From Talinum fruticosum (taxonomy: Eukaryota > Streptophyta > Magnoliopsida > Caryophyllales > Talinaceae): a stretch of DNA of 64,000 bases. The notes beneath the pieces were generated by a model. It saw only the letters and a list, made by a program, of their open reading frames with translations, did not search any database and was not told the origin of the DNA. Shown here in pieces: positions 32,874-45,118 of this stretch. The position numbers and the translations under genes are program-made. Every line of letters begins with the position of its first letter. Within the stretch, counting starts at the first letter, position 1. The stretch is from assembly GCA_021018815.1 (NCBI GenBank), contig JAITYX010000025.1, positions 3,072,501-3,136,500 of the forward strand, written 5' to 3'.

Positions 32874-34453
32874 TGAAGGTTTGCTCGGGAGAGTCTCGAG
32901 TCACCCTAGAGGGGGTGAATAGGGTGATAGAAGTTTTTCGTGGAAACGTTAGCTCTTTCGTTAAATAGAGATAGAGACAGGTTCCGAGTCAAATAGCGAG
33001 GTCAGAAAAGCTTGGACTCGAAATGCTATCACGAACAAAAACGCAAGTCAAGCGAGAGTAATATGACCGTCCGAGTCTAGAATGAACTCGAAAGATAACA
33101 CTTAGAAATTACGTGGAAACCCTCCCGGGCGGAAAACCACGGACCGTGTCAATCCGGACACGAAGTCAAATCCACTATTTTGAGTCCACAAAATACCGTG
33201 AACCGACCGAACCCGAGTTACTCCCTTAGACAACTCTATACAAGTTTTCCTAGACTCGAAATTCCCTTATCTCGATCTAGTACTTCCTAGCCGAGATAAC
33301 CCTTACAGCTAGGGACAACTAAGCTGAGTTATCCCTTACGACTTAGTCAAGGGACCTTACAAAGAATGTAAGAAAGAGTTTGTAACTAAGTACAAGACCT
33401 TACAACTCGTAAAGTAATAAATTACAGAGTAGGAGTTGTAAGTAGAAGATTGAGAATGTATACAACGACTTTGAGCAAGTATGTGTATTAACAATATGTT
33501 CGGCAATCTTCAAGTCTTGTGAGGTGGCTTCTATTTATAGATGACCAGGCAGAGTAGCCGTTATCTTCATCTCGCTGACCGAGAGTCCTCTCGTGACCGT
33601 TGATAGAAGCTTTCGAGTCACTCGAAACTATCCGTTGTAATGTGAACGTTGGACAACGGTTTAACTCTCTTGGAAGTCCCAAAACCATTGACGGTGTCTT
33701 GAAAGATAAGGTGGAAACCACGGTTAAGCTTGGCGTTCCAGCTTTTCCAGATTTGGAAACAGACAGCCTCGACACAATCTACTGGGACTCGGAGCAGAGA
33801 GGGTGAAGAGCCATGTCTCGCTGGTGATTTGACGTTCGAAGCTCAGGCTACTTTTATAGTTTGAAATGTGTATCCTCGATTGAATAACCTACAAAAGTAA
33901 ATAAATTTTGGTTCTCAAAGTATAAAATACTTTGGCCCAAGATTAGACACAGGTAATAAAATAATTACGATAAATAAACAAACTGATTATCTCGAGTCGA
34001 AGAGGAATGGAATTTTCTGAGTCCAATATCAATGATACTCAAAATTCCATCCGATTTAGTCTAAGTGAAGGATCAAGTTCCGTAAAGAATATCGAGTGAA
34101 AAAAACTTGATATAGACTAAGTAATAATCATACTAAAAGTACCGACTATAACATAATAGAGCTTATAACCGTAAGTCGATTCGAGTGAGAAAAGACGAAA
34201 TACTAGTCTATTCAATCTGCGATAAATCCGAGTGATGAGGGACTCGTAATAGAGAATCGCTTTTCGAGTCACTTACGATAAGCAAGAATTATAAGAAGTA
34301 AAAGCCGTATCACTTAGAGAAGATACCATTTTACTCAAAGAAGTTTCGAGATACGGAGAATGCCTTGGAATCAAAACTCTATAAGTATGAGATGGTTATA
34401 CTCGATTCATTTAATTCATCTCGTAAATGCTTTGAGAAATGTCCGAGTCTTCA
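32874..34453 (-). mobile_element. 3' LTR of SIRE element M (LTR 'b')
   Basis: A 1580-bp LTR on the minus strand, TGAAGACTCGGACA...GCAAACCTTCA. The polypurine tract AGAAGGGGAGAT (34454-34465 on the plus strand, reversed) adjoins its U3 end, linking it to the M body. Its sequence is closer to the E1 LTRs than to LTR 'a'. Confidence 0.85.
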
Positions 34454-34465
34454 ATCTCCCCTTCT

Positions 34466-34897
34466 TGATGAAAGGCATTCCGTTCTTAGACAGAAAATTT
34501 GTTAGTAAAAAATCTGACTCCGAGTAGTTGCTCATGAGGAAAGTTGAGTAAAGAATTCTCAATGTATCGAGCAAGAGGTATATAGTCGGAGCATAAAGTA
34601 AAAATGCTTAGTAATGAAATAATGTAAACTCGTAAAGATTATAAACACGTAAATCATGTAAGAGAAAGCATTAATTCATTGAAATCAACAGAAATTACAA
34701 GGATTAAAAGGGAAAACTCCCCTAAACAAGACAACAAGTTTTCGACTCTATTTCTCCCCTTGCCTTTCAAAGAAAAACAACAAAAAGAAGGGAAGAAAAG
34801 AACAAATAGTGTAACTTAGATGTCCGGACAAAAGAAATAGAAATCTCTCGAAAAGAAGAATCTGCAGACTTTGGAATTGTGCCATAGTGCATGGCGC
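34466..34897 (-). other. ORF3-to-LTR spacer (M)
   Basis: Noncoding A/T-rich sequence equivalent to 14856-15360 in E1. It includes the CATCAAGAAGGGGAGAT block next to the LTR and nothing else recognisable. Confidence 0.6.
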
Positions 34898-36504
34898 CTA
34901 CGAGGGAGAGGGGATTTCGAGTGGAGGCGGAGGGAGCGGAGGTTCGCCGGCGCCGGTAAGATCTTGACGATGTGCTTGAGCGCGGAGGGAGAACCGGTAT
35001 GATCGTCGGGGCTCGGCTCGAGTGGTCGACCCGAGGTGAGTGGATCGAGGGGTTCTTCCCTTGGAACCTCGTAGCCGGAGGGGCTGCTCTGTCCGACCCG
35101 CCGGTGTAGATAAGTCTTCGACCCACCTGGCATCGCCGTCTCGTGCCGAGTACTGCTATTTGAGCTTGTGGAGCGATCGACCCTCGGCAGTTCCCACCGC
35201 TTTTCTTGGTGTTCCTCCCCTTGCCCGAATGGACCCGCCTCGCCCGCAGGTTCCTCGGCGTCTGCTACTTCTGCATCTGCAGCTTCTTCTTCTTCATCCC
35301 CGCTGTCCGAGGAGGTCGGACTCGGGCTCGAAGACGCTTCGACGCATCTCGAGTCACCATGGTCTTGAGTCGCCTTGGACCTTCTCTCGCTGAGGAGCTC
35401 GACCAGCCTCCTTCTGCTCCTTCACTAGTTCCCTCATCTCAAGAACTAGAGACTACTGTTCTCGGATTTGGGATTAACCTGGTCTTTTGGTTGATGGTCG
35501 ATTTTAGAGAACAAATTTGAAAGACCGGAGCATGTCTCCGAAATCGGAGGACACGGAGCCGATCTTGTCCATAAAAACGGGGACAAGAGAGCAGAGAGAG
35601 TTTTGGAAGCACCGGAGGTGGAAGCACCACCAGGTGGAGAGGAAAGAGAGAGAGGGGTTGATTTCGAGTCCGGGGCGAAGAGGGAGGCCTCGGCTCCGAG
35701 TTATGAACCCGCACACCGTGGTCGGTTTCCGGTATCCGTACCCTGCAGCTTTCTTTTGCCTACAACAACGGCAGCCTCGCATACACGCGTTTGGGTCCGA
35801 GGGGAGAGGAACTTGGAATTGTTTGAAGACAAGGGTGAGAAGAGCACCGAAAGGAAGGGAGGTGTTCTTCTTGGATTGAAGTTGAGCCGGCACAGCGGCC
35901 ATCCGCTCAATGATGGAGGGGAAGAGGTCTACTTCGTAGCCCTCAAGAATGTCAAAGAGAGCTTTGAGGTGCTTGGAGTTGGGGTTCTCCTTGCTAGAAT
36001 GCTCGTGAGAAAAAGGTTCTCATCAGCAGAAAGCACGTAAGGCGAGCTCGACTTCAACCGAGTCACGAAAAGTTTTTCGGGACTCGGGGAACTCTTTAGC
36101 GTATTTTTCAAAGAAGTCGTCGGTGACTTCAGTGAAAGGAATGGGGTTACTGTTCAAGAAGAGGGAGGTGACCTTGAACAAGCGGTGGAGGAGAGAGGTG
36201 TTTATTCGAACGGTTATGTTCTGAACCCCGGAGGTTAGAACATTTTCGGAGTGGGTAAGGTGAGTATAGAACTCGGAGACGAGTTCGGGATAGATGAACT
36301 CGCTGAAACACAGGAAGTTGTATGCTCCGGTGGTTTGAATGTGGGACAACCAAGAAAATTTGGTTGTAGGAAAGAACTTGTCGTCCAGACGCAAGGTGCC
36401 GGGTGACAATGGGTTTGGAGGGGTTGAGCTTTACGGCGTTTTGGTGCGAGGCTTTTGGAAGAGGAGGAGACCCGGAAGTCGGGATGGTTACGTCTTTTGG
36501 GCAT
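34898..36504 (-). pseudogene. SIRE ORF3 of unknown function (M)
   Basis: The start MPKRRNHPDF at 36504 is in the same place as in E1. After one early frameshift, 36409-36023 gives the best-preserved middle region of any copy: LRLDDKFFPTTKFSWL, YNFLCFSEFIYPELVSEF, VLTSGVQNITVRINTSLLHR and FEKYAKEFPESRKTF. Next come PFGALLTLVFKQFQVPLPSD (about 35850) and MDKIGSVSSDFGDMLRSF (about 35560). The C-terminus is an Arg-rich RSYRRRRTSAPSAST ending near 34898. The order matches E1 and P, so the protein was conserved as a unit. No membrane segment or known catalytic motif was recognised. Confidence 0.65.
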
Positions 36505-36737
36505 TTTGAGAGAAGGGAGGAAAGATGAAACTTTCGAGTAGGAAAGAGAAGGAGAGGTAGAAGAGAAGAAACGAAAAGGTGTAGAAGAAAAAGATGAGAG
36601 CAGATCGAAACTTACGAGAGATGGCTTCTTCGACGCTGCGTAAGTTCAAGGATGACTGTTCACGTAGAAATCTTCCGCGAAAAGTTTCGTTTGAGAGAAA
36701 TGGAATGTAGAATACCGAGATGAAGATGAATAGGCGC

Positions 36738-36745
36738 TATTTAAA
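36738..36745 (-). promoter_or_regulatory. ORF3 internal TATA box (M)
   Basis: TTTAAATA in CTTACTTCTTTAAATAGCGC on the minus strand, about 240 bp before the ORF3 ATG. It matches E1's CTTACTTCTCTATAAATAGC, with the two flanks better conserved than the core. Confidence 0.5.
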
Positions 36746-37131
36746 GAAGTAAGCGCACCCGTCAACTATCCGTTAAATATAACTCCGTTCGACTTGGCTT
36801 GTCCATCAGTCATCGAAGACCGGTGTGACGGTTCTCTTCAATGGTTAAGATTTCAGCGAGTTAGAGATCCACGGCTAACGGCCGATCACGACGCCGAGAG
36901 AAAGAGAGAGAAAAGATTTTGAAAATATGATCCGAAACTCTCCACTATTCTAGAGATAGTTTCAGAAAATTTGAAGTCCAAGTTTCTCTACGTCCGAGTT
37001 TGACTCGGATTGGTTTCGAGTGACTCGAAACACGAAATAACTACCAGCCCAAGTATCACCGAATCAACCGAGCTAATGGTTATTAAAAGTGAAAACACAT
37101 AACACGTAATTATGCAATGGATAGCATATAA

Positions 37132-40100
37132 TTAAGCATTTAACATACCAAGCTCATTCCGAATAAAACAAAACCGATCTTCACCAAGAGGCTTAGTAAA
37201 GATATCGACTAATTGAAGATTAGTAGGAATGAACTCAAGTTCAATATCACCTTTTTCGAGTGATCGCGTAGGAAGTGATATCCGACCTCGATATGCTTTG
37301 TTTTCGAATGCTCGGACAGGGTTCTTGGTGATGCTAATTGCGCTTTGGTTGTCACACTTGATTGGTACCGATTTGAATGATAGTCCAAGATCTTTCAAGT
37401 ATTGCTTTATCCATAGAATCCGAGCGCAACGAGCTCCAACTGCAATATATTTAGCTTCAGCAGTTGATAGAGCTACCGAGTTCTGCTTTTGAGTGCCAAG
37501 ATATTAGGGATTGACCCGTAAATTGGCAAGCTCCAAATGTGCTCTTTCGATCAACTTTGTATCCTGCGTAGTCCGCGTCCGATTATCCAAGTAAGAGTCG
37601 GTTCCGAGTCTCCGGAATACCATAGACCTAAATTCCGAGTACCTGCAAGATATCTCGAATATTCTCTTCACCGCAGTGAGATGTGATTCTTTTGGGTTAG
37701 CTTGAAATCTTGCGCATAGGCAAACACCGAACATTATATCCGGCTCGCTGGAAGTAAGATATAGCAAAGATCCAATCATACCGCGATAAAGTTTCGATTT
37801 ATTGCTTTACCTTTCTCGTCCGAGTCAAGCTTTATACTGCTCGCTCATAGGGGTAGATGCGTGCTTTGCATCTTGAAGTTTGTATTTCTTCAACAGTTCC
37901 TTGGTATACTTAGATTGATGAACAAAGATTCCATCCTTGTCTTGTTTGATTTGTAAGCCAAGGAAGAAATTAAGTTCCCCCATCATGCTCATTTGGAATT
38001 CTTGACTCATCAACTCGTAAAATTCTCGCACGTAAATTCATTAGTAGCACCGAAGATAATATTATCAACATAGATTTGAACAATAAGGAAATCTTTCCCC
38101 TTAGTTTTTATGAAGAGAGTCTTGTCGATCCGACCTCTTTTAAAATCATTTTGAACCAAGAAGCTACTTAGTCTTTCATACGAAGCTCGAGGTGCTTGTT
38201 TAAGACCATAGAGAGCCTTTTGAAGTTTGAAAACATGATTTGGAAATTCCGAGTTTTCAAAACCAGGAGGTCTGTTCGACATAGACTTCTTCTTCAATAA
38301 AACCATTGAGAAATGCACACTTAACATCCATTTGATATAATTTAATATGCATGCTGGATGCAAATGCCAACAATATTCTGATAGCTTCAATTCTGCTACA
38401 GGTGCAAAGGTTTCCCCACAATCGATTCCTTCTTCTTGATTGTAACCATGAGCCACAAGTCTAGCCTTGTTTCTGACTACCACACCACCCTCATCCAGTT
38501 TGTTCTTGAAAACCCATTTGGTTCCTATAACCGGGTGGTCGAAGGTCGGTTGGTCGAGTCCGGACTTGGTTTCTCTCGAATTGATTGAGTTCCTCTTGCA
38601 TGGCCTCTACCCATTCAGGTTCATTAAGGGCCTCTAGTGCATTTTTGGGTTCGTTTAATGAAATGAATGCAGTGAATGCACATAGATTATGTAGAGAGGA
38701 ACGAGTTCTTACCCCACTGTTGATATCCGAGAGTATGTTCTCTAGTGGATGACTAGAAGTAAACTTGAATGCTTTACCAGTTCTCCGATTCACGAGATTT
38801 GTGGGTTGAACCCCTTGATCTTCGAAGCTTGTTCCGAGTGATCTTCTTCATTGGCTTGTTCGTTCCGAGTGAGCTCTTGAGTTGTCTCATTCCGAGTTTT
38901 CTCGTTCCGAGTGACCTCATTTTGAGCGAGGTTGAGTCCGAGTCTTTGTAGGCTCGGCTTCGTCATCATCTCTACCGAGCTTCAGCTTCGAGTATGACGA
39001 CTCACTTGGCTTCTCCTATTCAAGCTCATCAAACACTACGTGGATGCTTTCTTCCACTTTGTTAGTTCTTTTGTTAAAGACACGATAAGCTTTACTATGT
39101 GAGGAGTAACCTAGAAAAATACCTTCATCCGACCTAGCATCAAACTTGGTCGAGTGATCCTTACCATTATTGTGAATAAAACACTTGCAACCAAAGGGCT
39201 TAAAGTATGAGATGTTTGGCTTCTTCCCTTTGTAGAGCTCGTAGGGTGTTTTCTTCGAATGGGTCCGATAAGGCATCTGTTCAAAGTGTAGTTAGGCTGT
39301 GTTGATTGCCTCGCCTAGAAATAGTAAGGCAAGTTGTGCTCAATCATCATCGTCCTTCCTATTTCTTCAAGAGTTCTGTTCTTTCTCTCTACTACTCCAT
39401 TCCGTTGAGGAGTTCGGGTGCTGAGAAGTTGTAAGAGATTCCATTCCGATCGCGAACTCGAGAATTCCGAGTAGTCGAACTCCCTTCCATGGTCGGTTCG
39501 AATCTTTTGAATCCGAGTCCGAGACTCAACTCGAATCTTTCTACGAGTTTGCTTGAACTCCTTGAATGCTTCATTTTTATGCTTGAGAAAACACACCCAG
39601 GTAAATCTTAAAAAGTCATCAATAATGACAAGAATGTAGGATTTACCTCCGAGGCTCTTCACTGGAATTTCACCACATAGATCCATATGTAGCAGTTCAA
39701 GCACCTTTGATGTCGAAACAGTCTTGAGAGACTTGAATGAGGATCCGACCTGTTTCCCCTTGTACATGCTTCACAAACTTTGTCTTTAGTGAAAGCACAA
39801 CTTAGCAATCCCCGACTAGGCCATGATCCGATAACTTTTTAATAGTATGCATGCTTATATGACCTAATCTACGATGCCAAGACCATGAATCATCATAAAG
39901 AGATGCTTTTAAGCAAGATAAATTCGACTCGGGTCGAGAGAGGAATGATATAAGTGTTACCGGATCTCTTACCCGAGAGCTTTACCTCTTTGGTGGTCTC
40001 ATATGAGATGTAGCACTTAGATTGAGTGAATCTTACCTCCCGACCTTTGTTGCATAGCTGGGAGATGCTAAGCGGATTGTATTTTAGCCCTTTGACAAGG

Positions 40101-41045
40101 TAGATCGGGCTCACCAGATTGCTTTCATTTCCAATCTTGCCAATACCCACTATCTTGCCTTTCTTGTCATCTCCAAAAGTCACTTTTCCTCCTTTGTATG
40201 ATTCTAGCTCGGAAAAGAGTCCTTCGTCACCGACATGTGTCGTGAACATCCGCTGTCCAGGTACCAATGTCCTTTTGATCTTTTCGAGTGACCCGCAAAG
40301 CAGAGCGAATCTAACCCTTCTCACTTCCTCTAACGAACCCGAGTAACATTCCTTACTGTGGTCCTTTTACGAGGAAGAAGGTGTTTCGAAACCCGATTTG
40401 AATGACTTTGGGTTTTGTCTAATTCCGAGTCTTCCTCTCGAGAACCGAGTCCGTGTCTCTTTCTTTTTGAAAACTTTTCCTTTTGAAACAGGAGAGAATG
40501 ATTTCTTTTTGTAAGCGATTCGGGCTTAGTCCTCCCTTTATTTACGTGAATAGGACCGTGCTCAGCTTTCCTGAACTTTACAGTTCGGAATCCTTTTGAA
40601 CAATTCGAGTAGGAATTAGATTCCTCTTCTTTGTTGAAACCAAGACCTTCTTTTCAAAAAGAGACACGTTGTGATCCTAAGAGCATGTCAAGGTTCTTCT
40701 AACCTTGAGTAAACTTTAAAACCAGATCTTGAGACTCAGTGAACTTCCTTTTTAGTTGCTCATTTTCTTTCCTGAGTAACTCGGACTCGGTCTCATTAGT
40801 TTGAGCACTAGTCTTGAGTTCTCTCGAGTGTGAGTCTCGGCTTTTCCAATTTGTTTTTCAAAAATTGCTCTCGAAGAAATTGACTCAAGTTGTTCTTTGA
40901 AATGGGAAGAGTTAGAATTAGACTTTTCTTCCAAAGTAAAAATGTATTTAGCTAAATTGACTTTGGAGAATTTGAGGAAGTAATCAATTACCTCTTGAGG
41001 ATTAGTTTCCTCATTATCCGAGTCCGAGTCCGACTCTCTTTCGAC
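37132..41045 (-). pseudogene. pol: M gag C-terminus and pol (broken)
   Basis: Read downward on the minus strand. A gag coiled-coil part comes first, SDSDSDNEETNPQEVIDYFL (41035-40970). Protease is broken near 40250. A GAG-pre-INT finger is decayed near 39800-39900. Integrase: MDLCGEIPVKSLGG (39690), RTDHGREFDYS (39480) and VVERKNRTLEEIGRTMMIEH (39380). Then KKPNISYFKPFGCKCF (39200). RT: VEAMQEELNQFERNQV (38620), [20 protein letters not shown] (38260) and a catalytic box reading YVDN (about 38070). RNase H ends LGMLNA at 37132. Frame breaks are numerous. The YVDN change is shared with E1; P keeps YVDD. Confidence 0.85.
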
Positions 41046-41049
41046 TTCT

Positions 41050-44000
41050 AAGTTTTCTAAAAGAAAGAGACACGGACTCGGTTTTCTAAAAGAAAGACTC
41101 AGAATCCGACCAAACCCAAAGTTATTCAAATATGGGTTACCAAGAGTCTTCATCCTAAGAAAAGGACCACGAGTAAAGGGAGTTACTGCGTTCATTAGAG
41201 GAAGTGAGAAAGGTTAGTTTGTTTCGACTTGCAGGTGGTCGAGAAAAGAACAAAGGGCATTGGTACCTGGACGAGTGGATGCTCATGTCACATGTCGGGA
41301 AATCCAAGACTCTTTTCCGAGTTAAAAGAGTATAAGGGAGGCAAAGTCACATTTGGCGATGACAGCAAGGGAAAGATAATTGGGATAGGCAAGATTGGCA
41401 AAGGAAACGATCCGGTCGACCCAAGTATATCTTGTCAAGGGATTAAAGAACAATCTATTTAGCATCTCTCAATTATGTGACAAAGGTCAAGAGGTAAGAT
41501 TCACTCGGATCAACTGTTATATTTCGATGATACTACCAAGAAGACCAAGCTCTTAGGTAAGAGATCAAATAACACCTACACTATTCCTCTTTCGACCCAA
41601 GTCGAATTTATCTTGCTTAAAAGCATTTCTACATGATGATTCATGGACATGGCATCGTAGATTAGGTCATATTAGCATGCATACTATTAAGAAGCTTGCT
41701 TCTCATGGTTAGTTAGAGGATTGCCTAACTATGCATTTAAGAAAGATAAAATCTATAAAGCATGCACAAAAGCGAAACGAGTCAAATCATCTTCCAAACC
41801 TCCGAAAATTGTTTCTATATCCAAAGTGCTTGAATTGTTGCATATAGATTTATGTGGTGAGATCCCTGTCAAGAGTCTTGGAGGTAAATCATATGTGCTT
41901 CTTATTGTTGATGACTACTCACGATTTACGTGGGTGTGTTTTATTAAGCACAAAAATGAAGCCTTCAATGAGTTTTTCAGCAAGTTACGTAGGAAAATCC
42001 AAGTTGAGTCTCGGACTTAGATACGAGAGAATTCGAATTGACCATGGAAGGGAGTTTGACTACTCGGAATTTGCAGAGCTCTATGACAAGAATGACATCT
42101 ACCACAAGTTCTCAGCACCAAGAACTCCTCAACAAAATGGAGTAGTGGAGAGGAAGAACCGAACTCTTAAAGAAATGGCAAGGACGATGATGATTGAACA
42201 TAATCTACCCTACTATTTCGGGCTGAGGAAGTCAACACAGACAAACTACACATTAAACAGATGCCTTATCGGATCCATCCTAAAGAAAACTCCATACGAG
42301 ATCTACAAGGGGAAGAAACCCAACATTTCATACTTCAAACCCTTTGGATGTAAGTGCTTCGTTCACAACAATGGTAAGGATCATCCGACCAAGTTTGATG
42401 CTAGGTCGGATGAAGGTATTTTTCTTGGTTATTCATCTCATAGCAAAGCATATCGTATCTTCAATAAAAGAACTAACAAAGTAGAAGAAAGAATCCATAT
42501 TGTAATTGATGAGATTGAGCAAGAAAAACCAAGTGAGTCAACATTCTCGGACACTGAAGCTCAGCAGAGATGATGATCTTGATGAAAATGACCTCGTCAA
42601 GAATTAAATCAAAGTCACTCGGAACGAAGTGACTCGGAATAACCTGACTCGGAATGAGACAAATCATGAGCCAACTCAGACTATTGAAGGTTAATCAGAT
42701 GAACAAGCTCACTCATAACGGACTTATGAAGATCAACCAATTCAACCTACGGATCCGGTGAACCGGAGAACAGGTAGAGCATTCAAGTATGCCTCGAGCC
42801 ACCCACTAGAAAACATCTTGTCTAATATCAACGAGTGGGGTAAGAACTCGTTCCTATGTGCAAAATCTATGTGCATTCATTGCATTCATTTCATTAAATG
42901 AACCCGGAAATGCACTAGAGGCCCTAAATGAACCCGAATGGGTAGAGGCCATGCAAGAGGAACTCAATCAATTCGAAAGAAACCAAGTCCGGACTTTGAC
43001 CAAACGACCTTCCGACCACCCAGTCATAGGCACCAAATGGGTTTTCAAGGACAAATTGGATGAAGGTGGGTTGGTAGTCGAAATAAGGCTAGACTTGTGG
43101 CTCAAGCTTACAATGAAGAGGAAGGAATTGATTGTGGGGAAACCTTTCCACATGTTGCCGAATTGAAGCTATTAGAATCTTATTGGCATTTGCATCTAGT
43201 ATGAATATCAAATTGTATCAAATGGATGTTAAATGTGCTTTTCTCAATGGTTTCATTGAAGAGGAAGTCTATGTTGAGCAACCCCTGGATTTGAAAACTC
43301 GGAATTTCCAAATCATGTTTTCAAATTGTAAAAAGCTCTCTCTGGTCTTAAACAAGCTCCTAGAGCACTGGTATGAAAGACTGAGCAATTTCTTGGTTGA
43401 AAATGATTTTAGAAGAGGTCAGATTGACAAGACTCTTTTTATAAAAACCAAGGGGAAAGACTTTCTTATTGCTCGGATCTATGTTGACGACATAATCTTT
43501 GGAGCTACTAATGAAATTCTTTGTCGAGATTTTTACGAGTTAATGAGACAGGAATTTCAAATGAGTAGGATGAGAGAACTCAATTTCTTCCTTGGCCTAC
43601 AAATTAAGCAAGACAAAGATAGCATCTATGTCCATTAATCAAAGTATACCAAGGAGCTGCTGAAGAAGTACAAGCTTCAAGATGTGAAACATGCAGCAAC
43701 ACCAATGAGTAGCAACGATAAAGCTGGACTCGGATGAGAAAGGTCAAGCAGTAGATCGAAACTTTATCGAGGTATGATTGGATCTCTGCTATATCTTACT
43801 TTTAGTAGGCCGGACATAATGTTTAGTGTATGTGTGTGTGCAAGATTTCAAGCTAATCACAAAGAATCACATGTCACTACGGTGAAGAGAATATTCGGAT
43901 ATCTTGCAGGAACTCGGAATCTAGGTCTATGGTACTCTAGAGACTCAAAGCCGACTCTCACTTGATACTCGGATGCTAACTATGTTGGATACAAAGTTGA

Positions 44001-44422
44001 TAGAAAAAGAACCTTAGGAGCTCGCCGGTTTTCGGTCAATCCACGATATCTTGGCACTTAAAGAAGCAAAACTCAGTAGCTCTATCAACTGTTAAAGCTG
44101 AGTATATTGCAAGCTGGAGCATGCTTGTGCTCAGATTTTATGGATCAAGTAACACTTAAGGGATCTTGAACTTGCATTCAAATCAATTCCAATCAAGTGT
44201 GACAATCAAAGTGCAATCAACATCACTAAGAACCTAGTTCAGCACTCAAAGACTAAAAATATTGAGGTCGGGTATCATTTTCTAAGAGACCATTCTTAGA
44301 AAGGTGATATTGAACTTGAATTCATTCCTACCAAACATCAATTAGCTGATATCTTTACTAAGCCACTTAGTGAGGATCGGTTTTGCTTTATTAGGAATGA
44401 GCTTGGCATAATCAATGCATAA
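41050..44422 (+). pseudogene. pol: P pol: PR-INT-RT-RNase H (broken)
   Basis: Protease GHWYLD then SGCSCHMSG (about 41258-41300) is split by an extra G in GACGAGTGG. Integrase: a His/Cys finger (41645-41765), LHIDLCGEIPVKS (41839), RIDHGREFDYSEFAELYDKN (42022) and VVERKNRTLKEMARTMMIEH (42145). Linker: KKPNISYFKPFGCKCFVHNN. RT: ELNQFERNQV (42961), [20 protein letters not shown] (43222) and an intact [12 protein letters not shown] (43482). RNase H: SRPDIMFSVCVCARFQAN through LAGTRNLGLWYS to the stop at 44422. The 42858-43638 part is the least damaged RT in the window. Confidence 0.87.
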
Positions 44423-44979
44423 TTATGTGCTTTTACGAATGTGATTACATTGCATGATCATATGTTATATGCTTTATCTCTAATAGCCATTAGTTCAATT
44501 GAACAAGTGATACTAAGCTATGAATTATTGTTTGCTCGCGGTTTCGAGTCACTCGAAACTTCACCGAGTTAGACTCGGACTTTGACAAAAATGGACATCA
44601 AATTTCGAAATCATCTCTAGATCAATGGAGAAGTTCAGAAATTTCATTTAAAAACTCTCTTTTTCTCTCTCTCTCTCTCGCGCGCATCGATCGGACAACT
44701 AGCCGTTGGGAGACAAACGCTAGAATTCTAACCGTTGAAGAGCGGAACAATCACACCTGTCCGAGGCGACCATTGAAGAGGCTGGGTCGGAACGAACACC
44801 GAAGGACGATTCTTTCTCTATAAATAGCATCCTCTGTCCTTCATTTCGCTACTTTACTCTTTACTTACTCTCACTCTCTTAATTACTTCAACTCGCGCAA
44901 ACTCCTTCTACGATCGAAGAAAGTTTTCATCGCTCACAAGCTAAGTGGAAGTATTCTCAAGTAAGCACTTGTCACTCTC

Positions 44980-45015
<36 letters not shown>

Positions 45016-45118
45016 CTACTCTTTCATTTTCTTTTACTCGCTCACTTTCGTTGAGAGATTTCTCTCTTTCTCTACTCCTTCGCAAAAGTTTATCTTTCTT
45101 CTCTTTTCTTCATCAAAC
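44423..45118 (+). other. pol-ORF3 spacer with TC microsatellites (P)
   Basis: Equivalent to 12613-13239 in E1: palindrome TCGAGTCACTCGA (44544-44556), a (TC)n tract followed by CGCGCG (about 44663-44683), CTAGCCGTTGGGAG (44699), a TATA box at 44819, then a second (TC)n array at 44982-45012 in the leader. Confidence 0.7.
44819..44826 (+). promoter_or_regulatory. ORF3 internal TATA box (P)
   Basis: TATAAATA in GATTCTTTCTCTATAAATAG, 300 bp before the ORF3 ATG. The extra distance relative to E1 is largely the TC array. It is followed by CTTTACTC motifs also seen after the E1 box. Confidence 0.55.

Larger units (their letters stand above)
32874..41045 (-). mobile_element. SIRE element M, 5' third missing
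   Basis: On the minus strand: 3' LTR, polypurine tract, ORF3 with promoter-like spacer, RNase H, RT, integrase, protease and the gag C-terminal region. Homology to E1 stops near 41045, equivalent to about E1 position 8706. The sequence then switches to a plus-strand SIRE copy. The gag N-terminal half, primer site and 5' LTR are absent. Confidence 0.85.

Noticed and set aside
35040..36040. Plus-strand ORFs of 104-145 residues opposite ORF3 of element M
   Set aside because: They are antisense shadows of ORF3, which is conserved in the minus-strand frame among four copies.
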